Below are positions 55,255 through 64,000 of a stretch of DNA of 64,000 bases, one piece after another. The number at the start of each line of letters is the position of its first letter. The stretch's first letter is position 1. Both the position numbers and the translations under genes were made by a program. The stretch is from the NCBI GenBank assembly GCA_013122435.1, contig WYDT01000007.1, positions 62,001-126,000 of the forward strand, in the 5' to 3' direction. Under the pieces are notes generated by a model that was given only the letters and a program-made list of their open reading frames with translations, had not been told where the DNA came from and did not search any database. The stretch is from Chloroflexi bacterium AL-N1. Its GTDB lineage: Bacteria; Chloroflexota; Chloroflexia; Chloroflexales; Roseiflexaceae.

Positions 55255-56808
55255 TTATTCACGAATAACTAGCGGAAGCCAGATGTAGTTGTTATCCGGT
55301 CCCTGCGGTAAACTGCGTATATCAAACCAGGGGCGCTCAGGATGGTTGTCGGAGGCGGAGTTGGCCACGGCTACCCCATAGCGTGGATCAGACCAGGGCG
55401 ATGGGTGATCGGCAGGTGGCAGATTTGCTGCACCGTAGATCATGAGTTCATCCTCATCGATAATCACGACTTCTTCGCGGTAATCTCCGACCATATCAAG
55501 CGCATATCCATAGATACGCATGCCAGTCTGGGTGCGTGTGTTGCGATCTTCCTGATAATTGGTACCAATGGTGATGCTGGCGTCGTTCCAGGGATCAATC
55601 ACCGTACCGTTGCGTGGGTTAAACATCTCGTCGGTGCTGCGGTCGCCATCCCAATCCATATGGAAGCCATCACTGAAGGAGGTGACTACTTTGACCGGAT
55701 TGCCGTTGGCATCAAAGATCGTTTTCCCATCCTCGCCGTTTTCTGTAGGAAATTGCTGGACGAGAATCTCGATACCTTCTGATTCGGTGGTGAAATCACC
55801 TACTGCGGTAATCTTGGAATCGGCCTGATCGGCATTATTCTCATCGCTATCGCCCTGGTTCCAGAGAATTTCGCCGGTGTTGCTATACATGCGCGCAAAG
55901 AGATACTCGTAACTGATCAGAATCTCGGTGCCTTCATTAGCTGGATCAAAGTCGCCGATAAAGGCACGGTCGATATGGTCATACGAAATATCGCGTTCTT
56001 CCCACTCATCTGGTGTCATACGCCATAGTTTGGTGCCGTCGTCGTCAAACACCCAATTGCCAATAATTTCATCTTTGCCATCACCATCGATGTCGCCGTT
56101 CCACGCATAATGTCCGTAGATAGCTGATTTGGTGTCGTTGTCGGCGGTGGTGTCCCAGAGCAGTTCCAGCTGATCGTCGTACACAAAGATGTCGCCTCGT
56201 GAGTTAAACTCGGTGAGCAGCACAATATCCCGTGGCTGGTCGAGCCCGCGCACATTTGCAATGGTGACATAGATACGCCATTCCTCGATGGTGTCGCTAC
56301 TAGTGGGGTTTGGCATGTCTGTGTCGATGCGCTGCTTCACATTGCCGGTTGCTCCATCAAGCACTCGCAGTTCGATGTTGCCCTCTGCGGTTGCAAATGG
56401 TCCGATGACTTCGCTCCGACCATCACTGTCTACGTCCCAGATCGTATATTTATAAAAATAACGATTGGGTGGTTCCGGGAGATCGAGCTGATCAGGTCCC
56501 GTATCCCACAGAAGTTCCACGCTATCAGCACCATCATAGGCAATGGCCTGCATCCGTCGCGAATTGGAATAACGGATAAAATCATTGCTCACACCATCGT
56601 TGTTCAAATCACCAAACTGGGCGGATGCGCGAAAGAAATCACGCGGATCGCCGAGTTCTGTGAGATCAACCTGGTGCAGGAGTTTGGCAGGTGGCAGTGT
56701 CGTTGTCGTTTGTGCCTGAGCGGCGGAGAAGGCCAGCACAACCATAAATATCAAAAAAACAACAGGGAAGTAAAACCACTTCTTTGAAAATCTTGGTAAC
56801 GTAATCAT
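55255..56808 (-). CDS. Secreted PL11-like (rhamnogalacturonan lyase-related) protein with C-terminal LPL tail
   Basis: This ~517-residue protein has a signal peptide (FPVVFLIFMVVLAFSAAQAQ) and FG-GAP-like calcium-binding loops such as GDLNNDGVSNDF, WDVDSDGRSE and NGDIDGDGKDE. The C-terminal ALDMVGDYREEVVIIDEDELMIYG and DPRYGVAVAN resemble family-11 rhamnogalacturonan lyases. The tail is IWLPLVIRE. The Met at 56808 has GAGG six bases upstream. The catalytic residues of PL11 cannot be verified, so a non-catalytic paralogue is possible. It is paired with a longer homologue at 56943. Confidence 0.68.
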   Translation of the reverse strand: MITLPRFSKKWFYFPVVFLIFMVVLAFSAAQAQTTTTLPPAKLLHQVDLTELGDPRDFFRASAQFGDLNNDGVSNDFIRYSNSRRMQAIAYDGADSVELLWDTGPDQLDLPEPPNRYFYKYTIWDVDSDGRSEVIGPFATAEGNIELRVLDGATGNVKQRIDTDMPNPTSSDTIEEWRIYVTIANVRGLDQPRDIVLLTEFNSRGDIFVYDDQLELLWDTTADNDTKSAIYGHYAWNGDIDGDGKDEIIGNWVFDDDGTKLWRMTPDEWEERDISYDHIDRAFIGDFDPANEGTEILISYEYLFARMYSNTGEILWNQGDSDENNADQADSKITAVGDFTTESEGIEILVQQFPTENGEDGKTIFDANGNPVKVVTSFSDGFHMDWDGDRSTDEMFNPRNGTVIDPWNDASITIGTNYQEDRNTRTQTGMRIYGYALDMVGDYREEVVIIDEDELMIYGAANLPPADHPSPWSDPRYGVAVANSASDNHPERPWFDIRSLPQGPDNNYIWLPLVIRE

Positions 56809-56942
56809 ACCCAACCTCACGTGTATCTCAGCAGTCATTGCTGAGCATAATACTTACTCAAATGAGTCATGATTTGTTTGTTGAAAGAAGAGGGGCATGG
56901 GTGATACCATGCCCAGCCCCCTCGATGTTTAGCAGTTGCTGT

Positions 56943-58796
56943 TTATGGCGAACATGCTGCCGGATTGGAAGCCTTGACGGTTATCTGTGTGCCATTGATA
57001 AACACATGAACGGTCTTTGGTCCGGTTGATGTGTTGAAGAACACGTCGCCATTGGCAGTTGCAACGCCGGTGCCACTTTCACCACCCTGGTACACATCCC
57101 AGGCAAAAGCCACATCATAGTCATTGGTGTTGCGGACGCGCCACTTGCCATCGCAGATCGATGTCAGCTTGAGCGGTTGTGGCGTGATGCTGAGCCAATC
57201 GAACCAGGGGCGCTCAGGATGGTTGTCGTAGGACGAGTTTGCCAATGCAAGGCGGTAGGTCGGATCGGCCCATGGTGACATCAACTTCTCCGGTCCTTTG
57301 CCTGTTGCGCCGTAAATGGCCAGCTCATCATTGTCGATGATAATGACTTCCTCGCGGTAGTCGCCAACCATATCAAGTGGATAGGCATACACCCGCATGT
57401 CTTCATCGCTGTCAACCTGGCCGTTTCCATTCAGATCAGGCTCAGGAAGTGGGGTAAGTGCCGGACCACCGTTGTCATAGTAGCGTTCCTCAATCTCGAT
57501 GGTTTCGCCATTGTTCCATGGCGCGCTCACACTGCCGTTGCGTGGTGCAAACGACTCATCAACCGTACGGTCACCATCCCAGTCGGTGTGGAAGCCATCC
57601 TGAATACGAAGAATAGTCTTGGGTTCTACGCCAGCGATGTTAAAGATGCCCGTCTCTTCGGGATCGAGTGCACGATAGGCCGCACGTTCGTAGGCAATCT
57701 CAACCCCTGGGACCGTTCCCGCATCAACAGTAAATTCACCTATCGATGTAATCTTAGCGTCTTCATCGCTATTATTTTGTCCTGGTCGTTGATTCTCGTT
57801 GGGATCAGGCAGATCTTCCTGGCTCCAGAGCGGTTCTGCGCCTGGATTTACCAGATCGGCGGCTGCATACATTCTGGCGTAAATGTACTCAAAGCTGATA
57901 AGCGCTTCTAGTCCAGGACGATTTGGATCAAAATCACCGATGAAACCACGGTCAATATGGTCGAAGAAGAAATCCTCTGCTTCCCATATTGAAGGGGTCA
58001 GACGGGTCAGACGAGTGCCATCATCGTCGAACACCCATGTGCCCAGAAACTCGTCTTTGCCATCGTTATCAATGTCACCATTCCACACATAGTGCGCGTA
58101 GATCTTTTCCTTGGTGGTGTTGTCGGCGGTAGTGTCCCAATCTAAGGTAAACTGACTAGTGGCGCTATTGTAGTTATAGACAAAAATATCGCCGTTTGAG
58201 TCGGCTTCGGTGAGCACTGCCACGTCCTGTGGTTCGGCTGTCCCTCGCACGTTTACAATCGTCGTGTAAATGCGTAAGGTTCGATTATTGGAGTCGCTTG
58301 TTGGAAGTGGGAGTTTCCCGCCACTACCAAACTGGTCGATCTCTTGCTCAATTGCGCCCGTGGCACCGTCGACAATCCGAATAACGATGCCGTCACTGGT
58401 GGCGAACGGCCCGATCACCTCAGTCTGACCATCAAGGTCGATGTCCCACAAAGTGTACTTGTAAAAATAGCGTTCAGGTGCAGGTGGGAGTGCCACTGGA
58501 GCATTGTATTCCCACAACTTGGTCACGGTTGTGCCACCATCGTAGGTAAATGCCTGGAGACGGGCATTCGTATACCGAATAAAGTCCTTATATATATTGT
58601 CGTTGTTGAGGTCGCCAAATTGGGCACTTGCCCGATAAAAATCAGGTGGAACAGTCGGGTCAGCCGCATCAGGGAGATTAAAGGAACTTAAATCGATCTG
58701 GCGTAATAATTCGGCTTGTGGAAGCGTGCTGGTCGCCGCTGTAGCGGTTGGAATGATCAAGCTTGTCACCAACGCGAGTACGATAGGAATGATCAA
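56943..58796 (-). CDS. Secreted PL11-like (rhamnogalacturonan lyase-related) protein, larger paralogue
   Basis: This 617-residue protein aligns with the neighbour (AQFGDLNND, YFYKYTLWDIDLDG, NGDIDNDGKDEF, DMVGDYREEVIIIDNDELAIYG) and adds a ~75-residue C-terminal beta-rich domain that replaces the LPL tail (ends AACSP). The only in-frame start I find is TTG at 58796, in the middle of the signal peptide and without a ribosome site. An ATG after GGAG at 58824 is in another frame and encodes only a nine-codon peptide whose stop overlaps the TTG. The start is therefore doubtful; a small indel is possible. The gene is otherwise intact. Confidence 0.68.
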   Translation of the reverse strand: MIIPIVLALVTSLIIPTATAATSTLPQAELLRQIDLSSFNLPDAADPTVPPDFYRASAQFGDLNNDNIYKDFIRYTNARLQAFTYDGGTTVTKLWEYNAPVALPPAPERYFYKYTLWDIDLDGQTEVIGPFATSDGIVIRIVDGATGAIEQEIDQFGSGGKLPLPTSDSNNRTLRIYTTIVNVRGTAEPQDVAVLTEADSNGDIFVYNYNSATSQFTLDWDTTADNTTKEKIYAHYVWNGDIDNDGKDEFLGTWVFDDDGTRLTRLTPSIWEAEDFFFDHIDRGFIGDFDPNRPGLEALISFEYIYARMYAAADLVNPGAEPLWSQEDLPDPNENQRPGQNNSDEDAKITSIGEFTVDAGTVPGVEIAYERAAYRALDPEETGIFNIAGVEPKTILRIQDGFHTDWDGDRTVDESFAPRNGSVSAPWNNGETIEIEERYYDNGGPALTPLPEPDLNGNGQVDSDEDMRVYAYPLDMVGDYREEVIIIDNDELAIYGATGKGPEKLMSPWADPTYRLALANSSYDNHPERPWFDWLSITPQPLKLTSICDGKWRVRNTNDYDVAFAWDVYQGGESGTGVATANGDVFFNTSTGPKTVHVFINGTQITVKASNPAACSP

Positions 58797-59334
58797 TAAT
58801 CCAGTATTTCGATACTTTCCATGGCTCCGTAGCCTTTCTATGCCGCAACCTCCGTCATCATTGATTTGTTAATACAACAAGGTATATGTTTTTTACGTGT
58901 TAACGACTATATACAACTTTGGATATAGCAACATCGTTGCTCTGTGAGTTGGCAAACTCATGATCTAGCATATATTTTCTATACGGTGTTACTCCTTTCA
59001 GTGGGTTACAAGTTGTGTTTATGACTGTACTGAGAGAATGTTGAAGAGTGAGTTGTATGTGATTTATAGCGTATGAAACAGGCTGTCTGGTGATGGATCG
59101 CCCGCTACGCAGTGACGAGAAAACAGACCCTCAAGGTTTAAAGGACGAATTCAACCCCCATTTTGATTGATTGCTGGTGATAAAAACCTTTCGGGTCTCT
59201 TAAAGTGCTGACTCAATGGCATAAAACCCTATTACGTCGTAGATTTCCTCGTCTGTATCCACAAGTTGTAGATCATTCAGACGATATGCGTAACATCTCG
59301 CACGTTTCTGATTTGTAATGACGGTGAATCAGCA
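58797..59334. other. Intergenic region between PL11-like gene and GH88 gene
   Basis: About 540 bp without a recognised gene. It includes the 5' leader of the PL11-like gene with the candidate nine-codon open frame near 58797-58824, and otherwise only AT-rich sequence. Confidence 0.45.
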
Positions 59335-60471
59335 CTACCAGCATGTTTGGGTGATTCCGTTGAGCTTACCGAGTGCTTCAAGAAAATAGTAGTCGCCGTA
59401 AATCAGTGAGACATCAATATTTTGATTTTCAGGAAGTTTCCCGGTCGCGTGGAGCAGCAGTGCGTCCTGTTCGGGCTGATCCCATGTTGCACAGTGTTCG
59501 TTAAGTGCATCAAGTAGCTTTATACCTGATTGGCGATAGGGTTCACCTTCATTTTCTGGTAACAGGAAGGCTAGTTCAAGTAATCCAGAAGCGGCGACAG
59601 CCCCTGCCGAACTATCACGTGGGGCCGTTTCAACATCGGGAACGCGAAAATCCCATGGGGGTACGCCCTCTTTAGGTAATGCCGCCACAAAGTTATCGGC
59701 AACAAGGCGTGCCGTGTTCAGATAAGTCGTCTTGCCGGTGTAGCGGTAGGCCAGTGTAAAGCCGTATAGCGCCCACGATTGACCACGGCTCCATGTCGAG
59801 TCGGGGGCATACCCCTGTCCGCCCAAAGGCTCAATCGGTTCGCCAGTTTCCTGGTTAAAGCGCACAATATGGTTCGTGGTACCATCTGGTCGCACAAACT
59901 GTTGTTGCGCCATCTGTGCATGCGCCTCAGCCATATGGCGGAAACGGGGTTGGTGTGTTTCTTCTGCGGTCCAGAACAGGAGTGGCAGGTTCATCATAGT
60001 ATCGATGATCGACATACCCCGTCGTCGCTCACCGTTCCATGCCTCGAAGAAGTTGCCAGCAACATTGAAGCGCCCCATCAGGAGAGAGGCAGCCAGTACA
60101 CTGCGCCGTCGTGCGTTAGTGTTACCCGTTATTTTATAGTTTGCAAGGGATGTCGGAATAAACTGAAATCCAACATCATGGTGCAATTCGTAGAAGCGGT
60201 CGTCGAGCAGCAATTGTTCCAGCTCATCCTCTGCCTGCCTTGCCAGTGCTGCAAGTCGCTCATCACGTGTGCGCTGATATACCAGCCAGAGCATGCCCGG
60301 CCAGAATCCTGAAGTCCACCATTCACCCTCGACAGGTGTATAACGACCATCAACCGTTGCATGCAGGAAGGCGCCGCCCACTCGATTAGCTAGTGCCGTT
60401 ACTTTTTGTGCTGCTCTTTCTTGTACTACGGCTGCCCAGTCCAGGGTTGCTGCTGCTCTATCAGTTGTCAT
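59335..60471 (-). CDS. GH88 unsaturated glucuronyl hydrolase
   Basis: This 378-residue cytoplasmic enzyme hydrolyses unsaturated uronic acids from oligosaccharides released by polysaccharide lyases. Its (alpha/alpha)6 barrel motifs include YELHHDVGFQF with an Asp of the active site and SIIDTMMNLPLLFWT with the second Asp, and the SRGQSWALYGF segment and ALLLHATG match the family. No signal peptide. It completes the logic of extracellular lyases followed by import. GAGG lies too far upstream (about 13 bases) to support the start strongly, but the Met fits the family N-terminus. Confidence 0.88.
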   Translation of the reverse strand: MTTDRAAATLDWAAVVQERAAQKVTALANRVGGAFLHATVDGRYTPVEGEWWTSGFWPGMLWLVYQRTRDERLAALARQAEDELEQLLLDDRFYELHHDVGFQFIPTSLANYKITGNTNARRRSVLAASLLMGRFNVAGNFFEAWNGERRRGMSIIDTMMNLPLLFWTAEETHQPRFRHMAEAHAQMAQQQFVRPDGTTNHIVRFNQETGEPIEPLGGQGYAPDSTWSRGQSWALYGFTLAYRYTGKTTYLNTARLVADNFVAALPKEGVPPWDFRVPDVETAPRDSSAGAVAASGLLELAFLLPENEGEPYRQSGIKLLDALNEHCATWDQPEQDALLLHATGKLPENQNIDVSLIYGDYYFLEALGKLNGITQTCW

Positions 60472-60567
60472 AATAAAATTGCATCCTCTCGAACGTAAAC
60501 GCGATACCTTTATGTTGTATACTTATCATAGAGACACATTCGTACAGATAATCGACGGTCTTGTTAT

Positions 60568-60600
60568 TCCTCACTCCTAACCCTTACTCCCAATCTCTAA
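60568..60600. repeat. G-rich telomere-like intergenic element, copy 2
   Basis: CTCCTAACCCTTACTCCCAA is the complement of a G-rich sequence resembling the element at 27907-27930. Confidence 0.35.
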
Positions 60601-60737
60601 CTGTATTGTTTCACAACGTTGGTGCACTTCCTATGGATTGCGGCAGTCAAGCTGCCGTGCAGAGCGTGGCTCCTGCATTCCACATGTGCTAATCTATTTA
60701 ATGTCCCCAGCCCCACGTTTCCAGCCTCCAGATCCTT

Positions 60738-60760
60738 AACCTCTTATCCCTAACCCCTAC
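60738..60760. repeat. G-rich telomere-like intergenic element, copy 3
   Basis: ACCTCTTATCCCTAACCCCT reads on the minus strand as AGGGGTTAGGGATAAGAGGT, close to copy 1. It lies at the end of the downstream ABC ATPase gene. Confidence 0.4.
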
Positions 60761-61815
60761 ACCGTCTTGGGTACAATCACACCCTTCAACTCCAACTCGT
60801 CCGCATAGTGACACGCTGCGTAATGATCCGACTGGGTCTTTCGCAGGGCTGGGTTCTCTACCTTACAGCGTTCCTTTACGTGTGGACAACGTGGATGGAA
60901 GTAGCATCCACCTGGTGGATTGGCTGGATCGGCAACTTCGCCGCTTAACACAGTGCGTTTTGATCGCAGCCTTGGATCTGGTTTGGGTACATTCGCAAGT
61001 AAGGCTTCAGTATACGGATGTTTGGGACTGTTAAAGAGATCGTCGGTTTTGGCCAGTTCAACGACTTGCCCAACATACATTACCGCCACCCGGTCCGAGA
61101 TGTAGCGCACCACACTCAGATCATGGGCCACAAAGAGATAGGTGAGCTTATACTCTTCCTGCAGTTCTTGCATCAGGTTGAGTATCTGTGCTTGCACCGA
61201 CACATCCAGTGCTGAAACCGCCTCGTCAGCGACAATCAAGCGAGGATTCACACTGAGTGCACGCGCAATGCCGATACGTTGACGTTGGCCACCACTAAAT
61301 GCGTGGGGATAACGGCGCATATAGTCAGGTGACATTTTGACCTTCCGCAAAACCTCTGCAACACGCTCCTCCAGCTCTTTTCCCTGTGCAATGCCATTGA
61401 CTAACAAGGGCTCTCCGACAATTTCCAGAATACTCATGCGTGGGTTGAGCGATGAAAAAGGATCCTGGAAGACCATCTGTATTTCTTTGCGATACGGATG
61501 GATTTGTGTGTAATTGAGTTTTGCCAGATCCACGGTATGACCATCCTCAGCGCGGAAGAGAATGGAACCGCCAGTTGGTCGCTGCTTGAGCGCGCGTACG
61601 ATGCAACGTCCGGTGGTGGTTTTGCCACAACCTGACTCACCAACCAGACTGAGTGTCTCGCCTTCTTTGATGTCAAAACTGACGCCATCGACTGCTTTGA
61701 CCTGACCGACCTGTCGTTGGAGTAACCCTTTACGGATAGGGAAATGCATTTTGAGATCCCGTACGTCGAGCAGTGTGTCTGTTGCGAGCGGCTGTTGTGT
61801 TAGTGGTTGACTCAT
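60757..61815 (-). CDS. Oligopeptide/oligosaccharide-type ABC transporter ATP-binding protein (OppF/DppF-like)
   Basis: This 352-residue ATPase has Walker [11 protein letters not shown], signature [14 protein letters not shown], Walker [13 protein letters not shown] and H-loop FVAHDLSVV, plus the Opp-type C-terminal HPY domain with [14 protein letters not shown]. Opp-type importers in polysaccharide loci often carry oligosaccharides. It follows the paralogous ATPase gene by seven bases. Peptide import is the alternative. Confidence 0.87.
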   Translation of the reverse strand: MSQPLTQQPLATDTLLDVRDLKMHFPIRKGLLQRQVGQVKAVDGVSFDIKEGETLSLVGESGCGKTTTGRCIVRALKQRPTGGSILFRAEDGHTVDLAKLNYTQIHPYRKEIQMVFQDPFSSLNPRMSILEIVGEPLLVNGIAQGKELEERVAEVLRKVKMSPDYMRRYPHAFSGGQRQRIGIARALSVNPRLIVADEAVSALDVSVQAQILNLMQELQEEYKLTYLFVAHDLSVVRYISDRVAVMYVGQVVELAKTDDLFNSPKHPYTEALLANVPKPDPRLRSKRTVLSGEVADPANPPGGCYFHPRCPHVKERCKVENPALRKTQSDHYAACHYADELELKGVIVPKTV

Positions 61816-61822
61816 GCTTACC

Positions 61823-62947
61823 TCACTTCGTCACATTCGACGTGGCTGCGATTGACGCTGCGGCCTCATCCGGTAGCAGTTCCGCGTTGCTTATGGCCTG
61901 ATAGTCGACTCCGGTTGGTTTATGGTAGAGCCAGCAACGGACTTCATGCTCATTGCTTACAGGCAGCAGTTGTGGTTCATGGTGCTTACAGATGGCCAGT
62001 TTGTTCTCGATACGTGCACGGCAGCGTGGGTTAAAACGGCATCCTGTCGGACGATTGTACGGATGTGGCACTGAACCAGGGATGGTCTCCAATCGCTCCC
62101 GTGTCTGCCCCTCGATTTTGGGGATAGAACTCATCAACCCTTGCGTGTACGGATGTTTGGGGTTATGAAACAGTTCGTCAACTGGTGCACGTTCGACCAC
62201 TTCACCGAGATACATGACCGCAACATCATCAGCAATTTCAGCCACTACACCGAGATCATGGGTGATCACAACAATTGCCATATCCAACTCTTTCTGGAGT
62301 TGTGTCATCAACTCAAGGATCTGCGCCTGTGTTGTAACATCGAGCGCAGTGGTTGGCTCATCGGCAATTAATAAACTTGGTTGGCAGATCAGGGCCATGG
62401 CAATCATGGCACGTTGGCGCATACCACCCGAAAGCTGATGGGGATAGGTATCGAAGCGCTCTTCTGGTTTCGCGATACCAACCTTGCGTAGCATCTCAAT
62501 GGTAACTTCACGTGCCTCTTGTTTACTCGTTTTGAAATGGTGACGAAAGTTCTCCATTACCTGGTTCCCAATGGTGTGAACCGGACTTAACGACGCCATG
62601 GGTTCCTGGAAGATCATTGCCACATCTTTACCCCGGAACATACGCATTTCAGGACTATTTGGCTTGTGGTCAGTTATATTGAATGTTTCTACACGTGATC
62701 CACCACTAGCGTCAGACGTATAGCGATGAAACAGGATTTCACCATCCACAATTTTCCCAGGCCGCGATACAATTTGGAGAATAGAGCGGGCTGTGATACT
62801 TTTACCACATCCGCTCTCACCAACTACTGCCAATGTCTTTCCTCGTTGTACTGAGAAACTGGCACCATCAACCGCTTTCACGACACCTTCATCAAGATAA
62901 AAATAGGTGCGTAGATTTTTGACTTCCAGCAATATATCTTCATTCAT
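61823..62947 (-). CDS. Oligopeptide/oligosaccharide-type ABC transporter ATP-binding protein (OppD/DppD-like)
   Basis: This 374-residue ATPase has Walker A GESGCGKS, signature [15 protein letters not shown], Walker [13 protein letters not shown] and H-loop [10 protein letters not shown], and a C-terminal HPY domain ([14 protein letters not shown]). It pairs with OppF-like to energise the permeases. It starts 68 bp after the permease stop. Confidence 0.87.
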   Translation of the reverse strand: MNEDILLEVKNLRTYFYLDEGVVKAVDGASFSVQRGKTLAVVGESGCGKSITARSILQIVSRPGKIVDGEILFHRYTSDASGGSRVETFNITDHKPNSPEMRMFRGKDVAMIFQEPMASLSPVHTIGNQVMENFRHHFKTSKQEAREVTIEMLRKVGIAKPEERFDTYPHQLSGGMRQRAMIAMALICQPSLLIADEPTTALDVTTQAQILELMTQLQKELDMAIVVITHDLGVVAEIADDVAVMYLGEVVERAPVDELFHNPKHPYTQGLMSSIPKIEGQTRERLETIPGSVPHPYNRPTGCRFNPRCRARIENKLAICKHHEPQLLPVSNEHEVRCWLYHKPTGVDYQAISNAELLPDEAAASIAATSNVTK

Positions 62948-63015
62948 AAGCTGCTCCGGATTTGGTGTATTCTGAATTTACGGCTAACAACCAATTGCAT
63001 AATTTTTGCCACAGC

Positions 63016-64000
63016 TTAGTTGGCATAGGGATCGGCGGCATCACGTAGGCCGTCACCAAGATAGTTAAAGGCCAGTACCAGCACAATCATGACACCTGCC
63101 GGAGCAATGAGCCATGGTGCCAGGGCCACAGTATGGACATTTTGTGCTTCTTGCAACAACACACCAAAGCTAATTAAGGGTGGTTTGAGCCCCAACCCCA
63201 GGAAACTCAACGCTGTTTCACCAATAATGGCACCAGGAATGGATAGAGTGAGTGCCGCAATGATGTGGCTGTAAAATGATGGGAGCATATGTCGAAACAT
63301 CACACGCCGCTCATTGGCACCCGCGACTCGTGCGGCCATTACAAAGTCTTCCTCACGGAGGGAAAGGAAGCGACCACGTACCACCCGTGCCATACCGATC
63401 CAACCGACGAGCGACAGAATGACCGTGATGGCGAGAAACACTGCCAGTGGAGGCCATGTGAGTGGTATGGCCGCGCTGAGTCCCATCAAAATCGGTATCT
63501 TCGGTATCGAGTCGATAAATTCCATAAATCGCTGGATGACCATATCCACATTGCCTGCGTAATATCCAGAGATACCTCCAAGTGTAACGCCCACAATGAG
63601 GCTCAGGAAAATACCGATCAGGCTAATCGACATCGAGATGCGGGTTCCATGAATAAGCCGTGAGAGCATATCCCGACCCAGTCGGTCTCCGCCGAGTATG
63701 TATGCCGATGCTTCGGGGTTGGTTACGCCGAACAGACGTCGATCTGTTTCAATAATGCCCCAGAGCATATATGGCTCGCCGCGCACAAAGAGCCCCAGGT
63801 TATGCCGTTGTTCAGGGTCTGGCATAAACTCACGGCGGTATGTTTCGAGGTTGACTTCCATGGTATACCCGAGCACATGTGGGCGGGTCAAATTGCCATC
63901 CTGATCAAAAATCTGAATACTCTGTGGTGGTGCGTATGTCAAATCAGAGCGGTTGGTGTTGGGATCGTGCGGAGCAATAAAGTCAGCAAAAATCGCTACC
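63016..64000 (-). CDS. Opp-type ABC transporter permease (OppC-like), 5' end outside the window
   Basis: This membrane protein has the typical OppC features: a N-terminal segment VAIFADFIAPHDPN, a long periplasmic region, and a permease loop VMAARVAGANERRVMFRHMLP. Five or so hydrophobic segments follow GDRLGRDMLSRLIHG. The frame continues through 64000 to the right, so the N-terminus is missing. An internal TTG at 63942 is not the real start. It is in the same operon as the two ATPases. Confidence 0.87.
   Translation of the reverse strand, partial: VAIFADFIAPHDPNTNRSDLTYAPPQSIQIFDQDGNLTRPHVLGYTMEVNLETYRREFMPDPEQRHNLGLFVRGEPYMLWGIIETDRRLFGVTNPEASAYILGGDRLGRDMLSRLIHGTRISMSISLIGIFLSLIVGVTLGGISGYYAGNVDMVIQRFMEFIDSIPKIPILMGLSAAIPLTWPPLAVFLAITVILSLVGWIGMARVVRGRFLSLREEDFVMAARVAGANERRVMFRHMLPSFYSHIIAALTLSIPGAIIGETALSFLGLGLKPPLISFGVLLQEAQNVHTVALAPWLIAPAGVMIVLVLAFNYLGDGLRDAADPYAN

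Overview
The window looks like chromosomal DNA of a free-living Gram-positive-type or monoderm-like bacterium, most plausibly a member of the Chloroflexota. The grounds are inference: many secreted proteins end in a Thr/Pro-rich linker followed by an aromatic-LPL-x-x-Arg tail, lipoprotein solute-binding proteins have A/E/T-rich spacers, and CHAT-TPR, NACHT and FG-GAP-like proteins are abundant. I cannot name the genus. No rRNA, tRNA, IS element or CRISPR array was seen.

Layout. 0.2-4.9 kb: iron-type ABC transporter (ATPase, two-domain permease, binding lipoprotein) with a DtxR/MntR regulator. 5.3-8.1 kb: radical SAM protein, WYL regulator and a divergent DinB-like protein sharing a palindromic operator. 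8.2-10.7 kb: two paralogous secreted serine proteases, one with a stop directly after its start codon. 10.9-16.1 kb: MFS exporter, Kv-type channel, RtcB, SRAP protein, small TPR-like protein, YhbY. 16.6-22.3 kb: three tandem secreted proteins, each with seven copies of a ~60-residue repeat (likely beta-propellers). 22.3-27.8 kb: a diversity-generating retroelement (DGR) cassette. 28.1-37.2 kb: a nine-gene operon resembling E. coli ydjXZ-ynjBCDF. 37.6-45.2 kb: beta-lactamase-fold hydrolase, CAP-domain protein, Gfo/Idh/MocA oxidoreductase, MshEN-repeat protein, amylosucrase-like GH13, Tat-exported M15 peptidase. 45.3-51.8 kb: S8 peptidase, CHAT-TPR protease, and a divergent sigma factor with zinc-finger anti-sigma candidate. 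51.9-64 kb: probable rhamnogalacturonan/polyuronate utilisation locus (enolase-superfamily enzyme, beta-helix protein, two PL11-like proteins, GH88, Opp-type importer running off the right end).

The most interesting system is at 22.3-27.8 kb. A NACHT-type STAND ATPase carries a C-terminal FGE/C-type-lectin-fold domain whose last codons form a variable repeat (VR, 24697-24771). A 75-bp template repeat (TR, 22979-23053) matches it except at 11 positions, and every one of those is an adenine in the sense TR. A DGR-type reverse transcriptase and an Avd-like helical protein lie between them. The same ATPase has, near its N-terminus, a 30-residue Asn/Gln/Gly-rich motif that aligns without gaps (17/30 identical) with the C-terminus of a small neighbouring protein with an N-terminal hydrophobic helix. 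This suggests a receptor with a diversified sensor that may recruit a membrane-acting effector by amyloid-type templating. The Avd frame is broken by one nucleotide, so present activity is uncertain.
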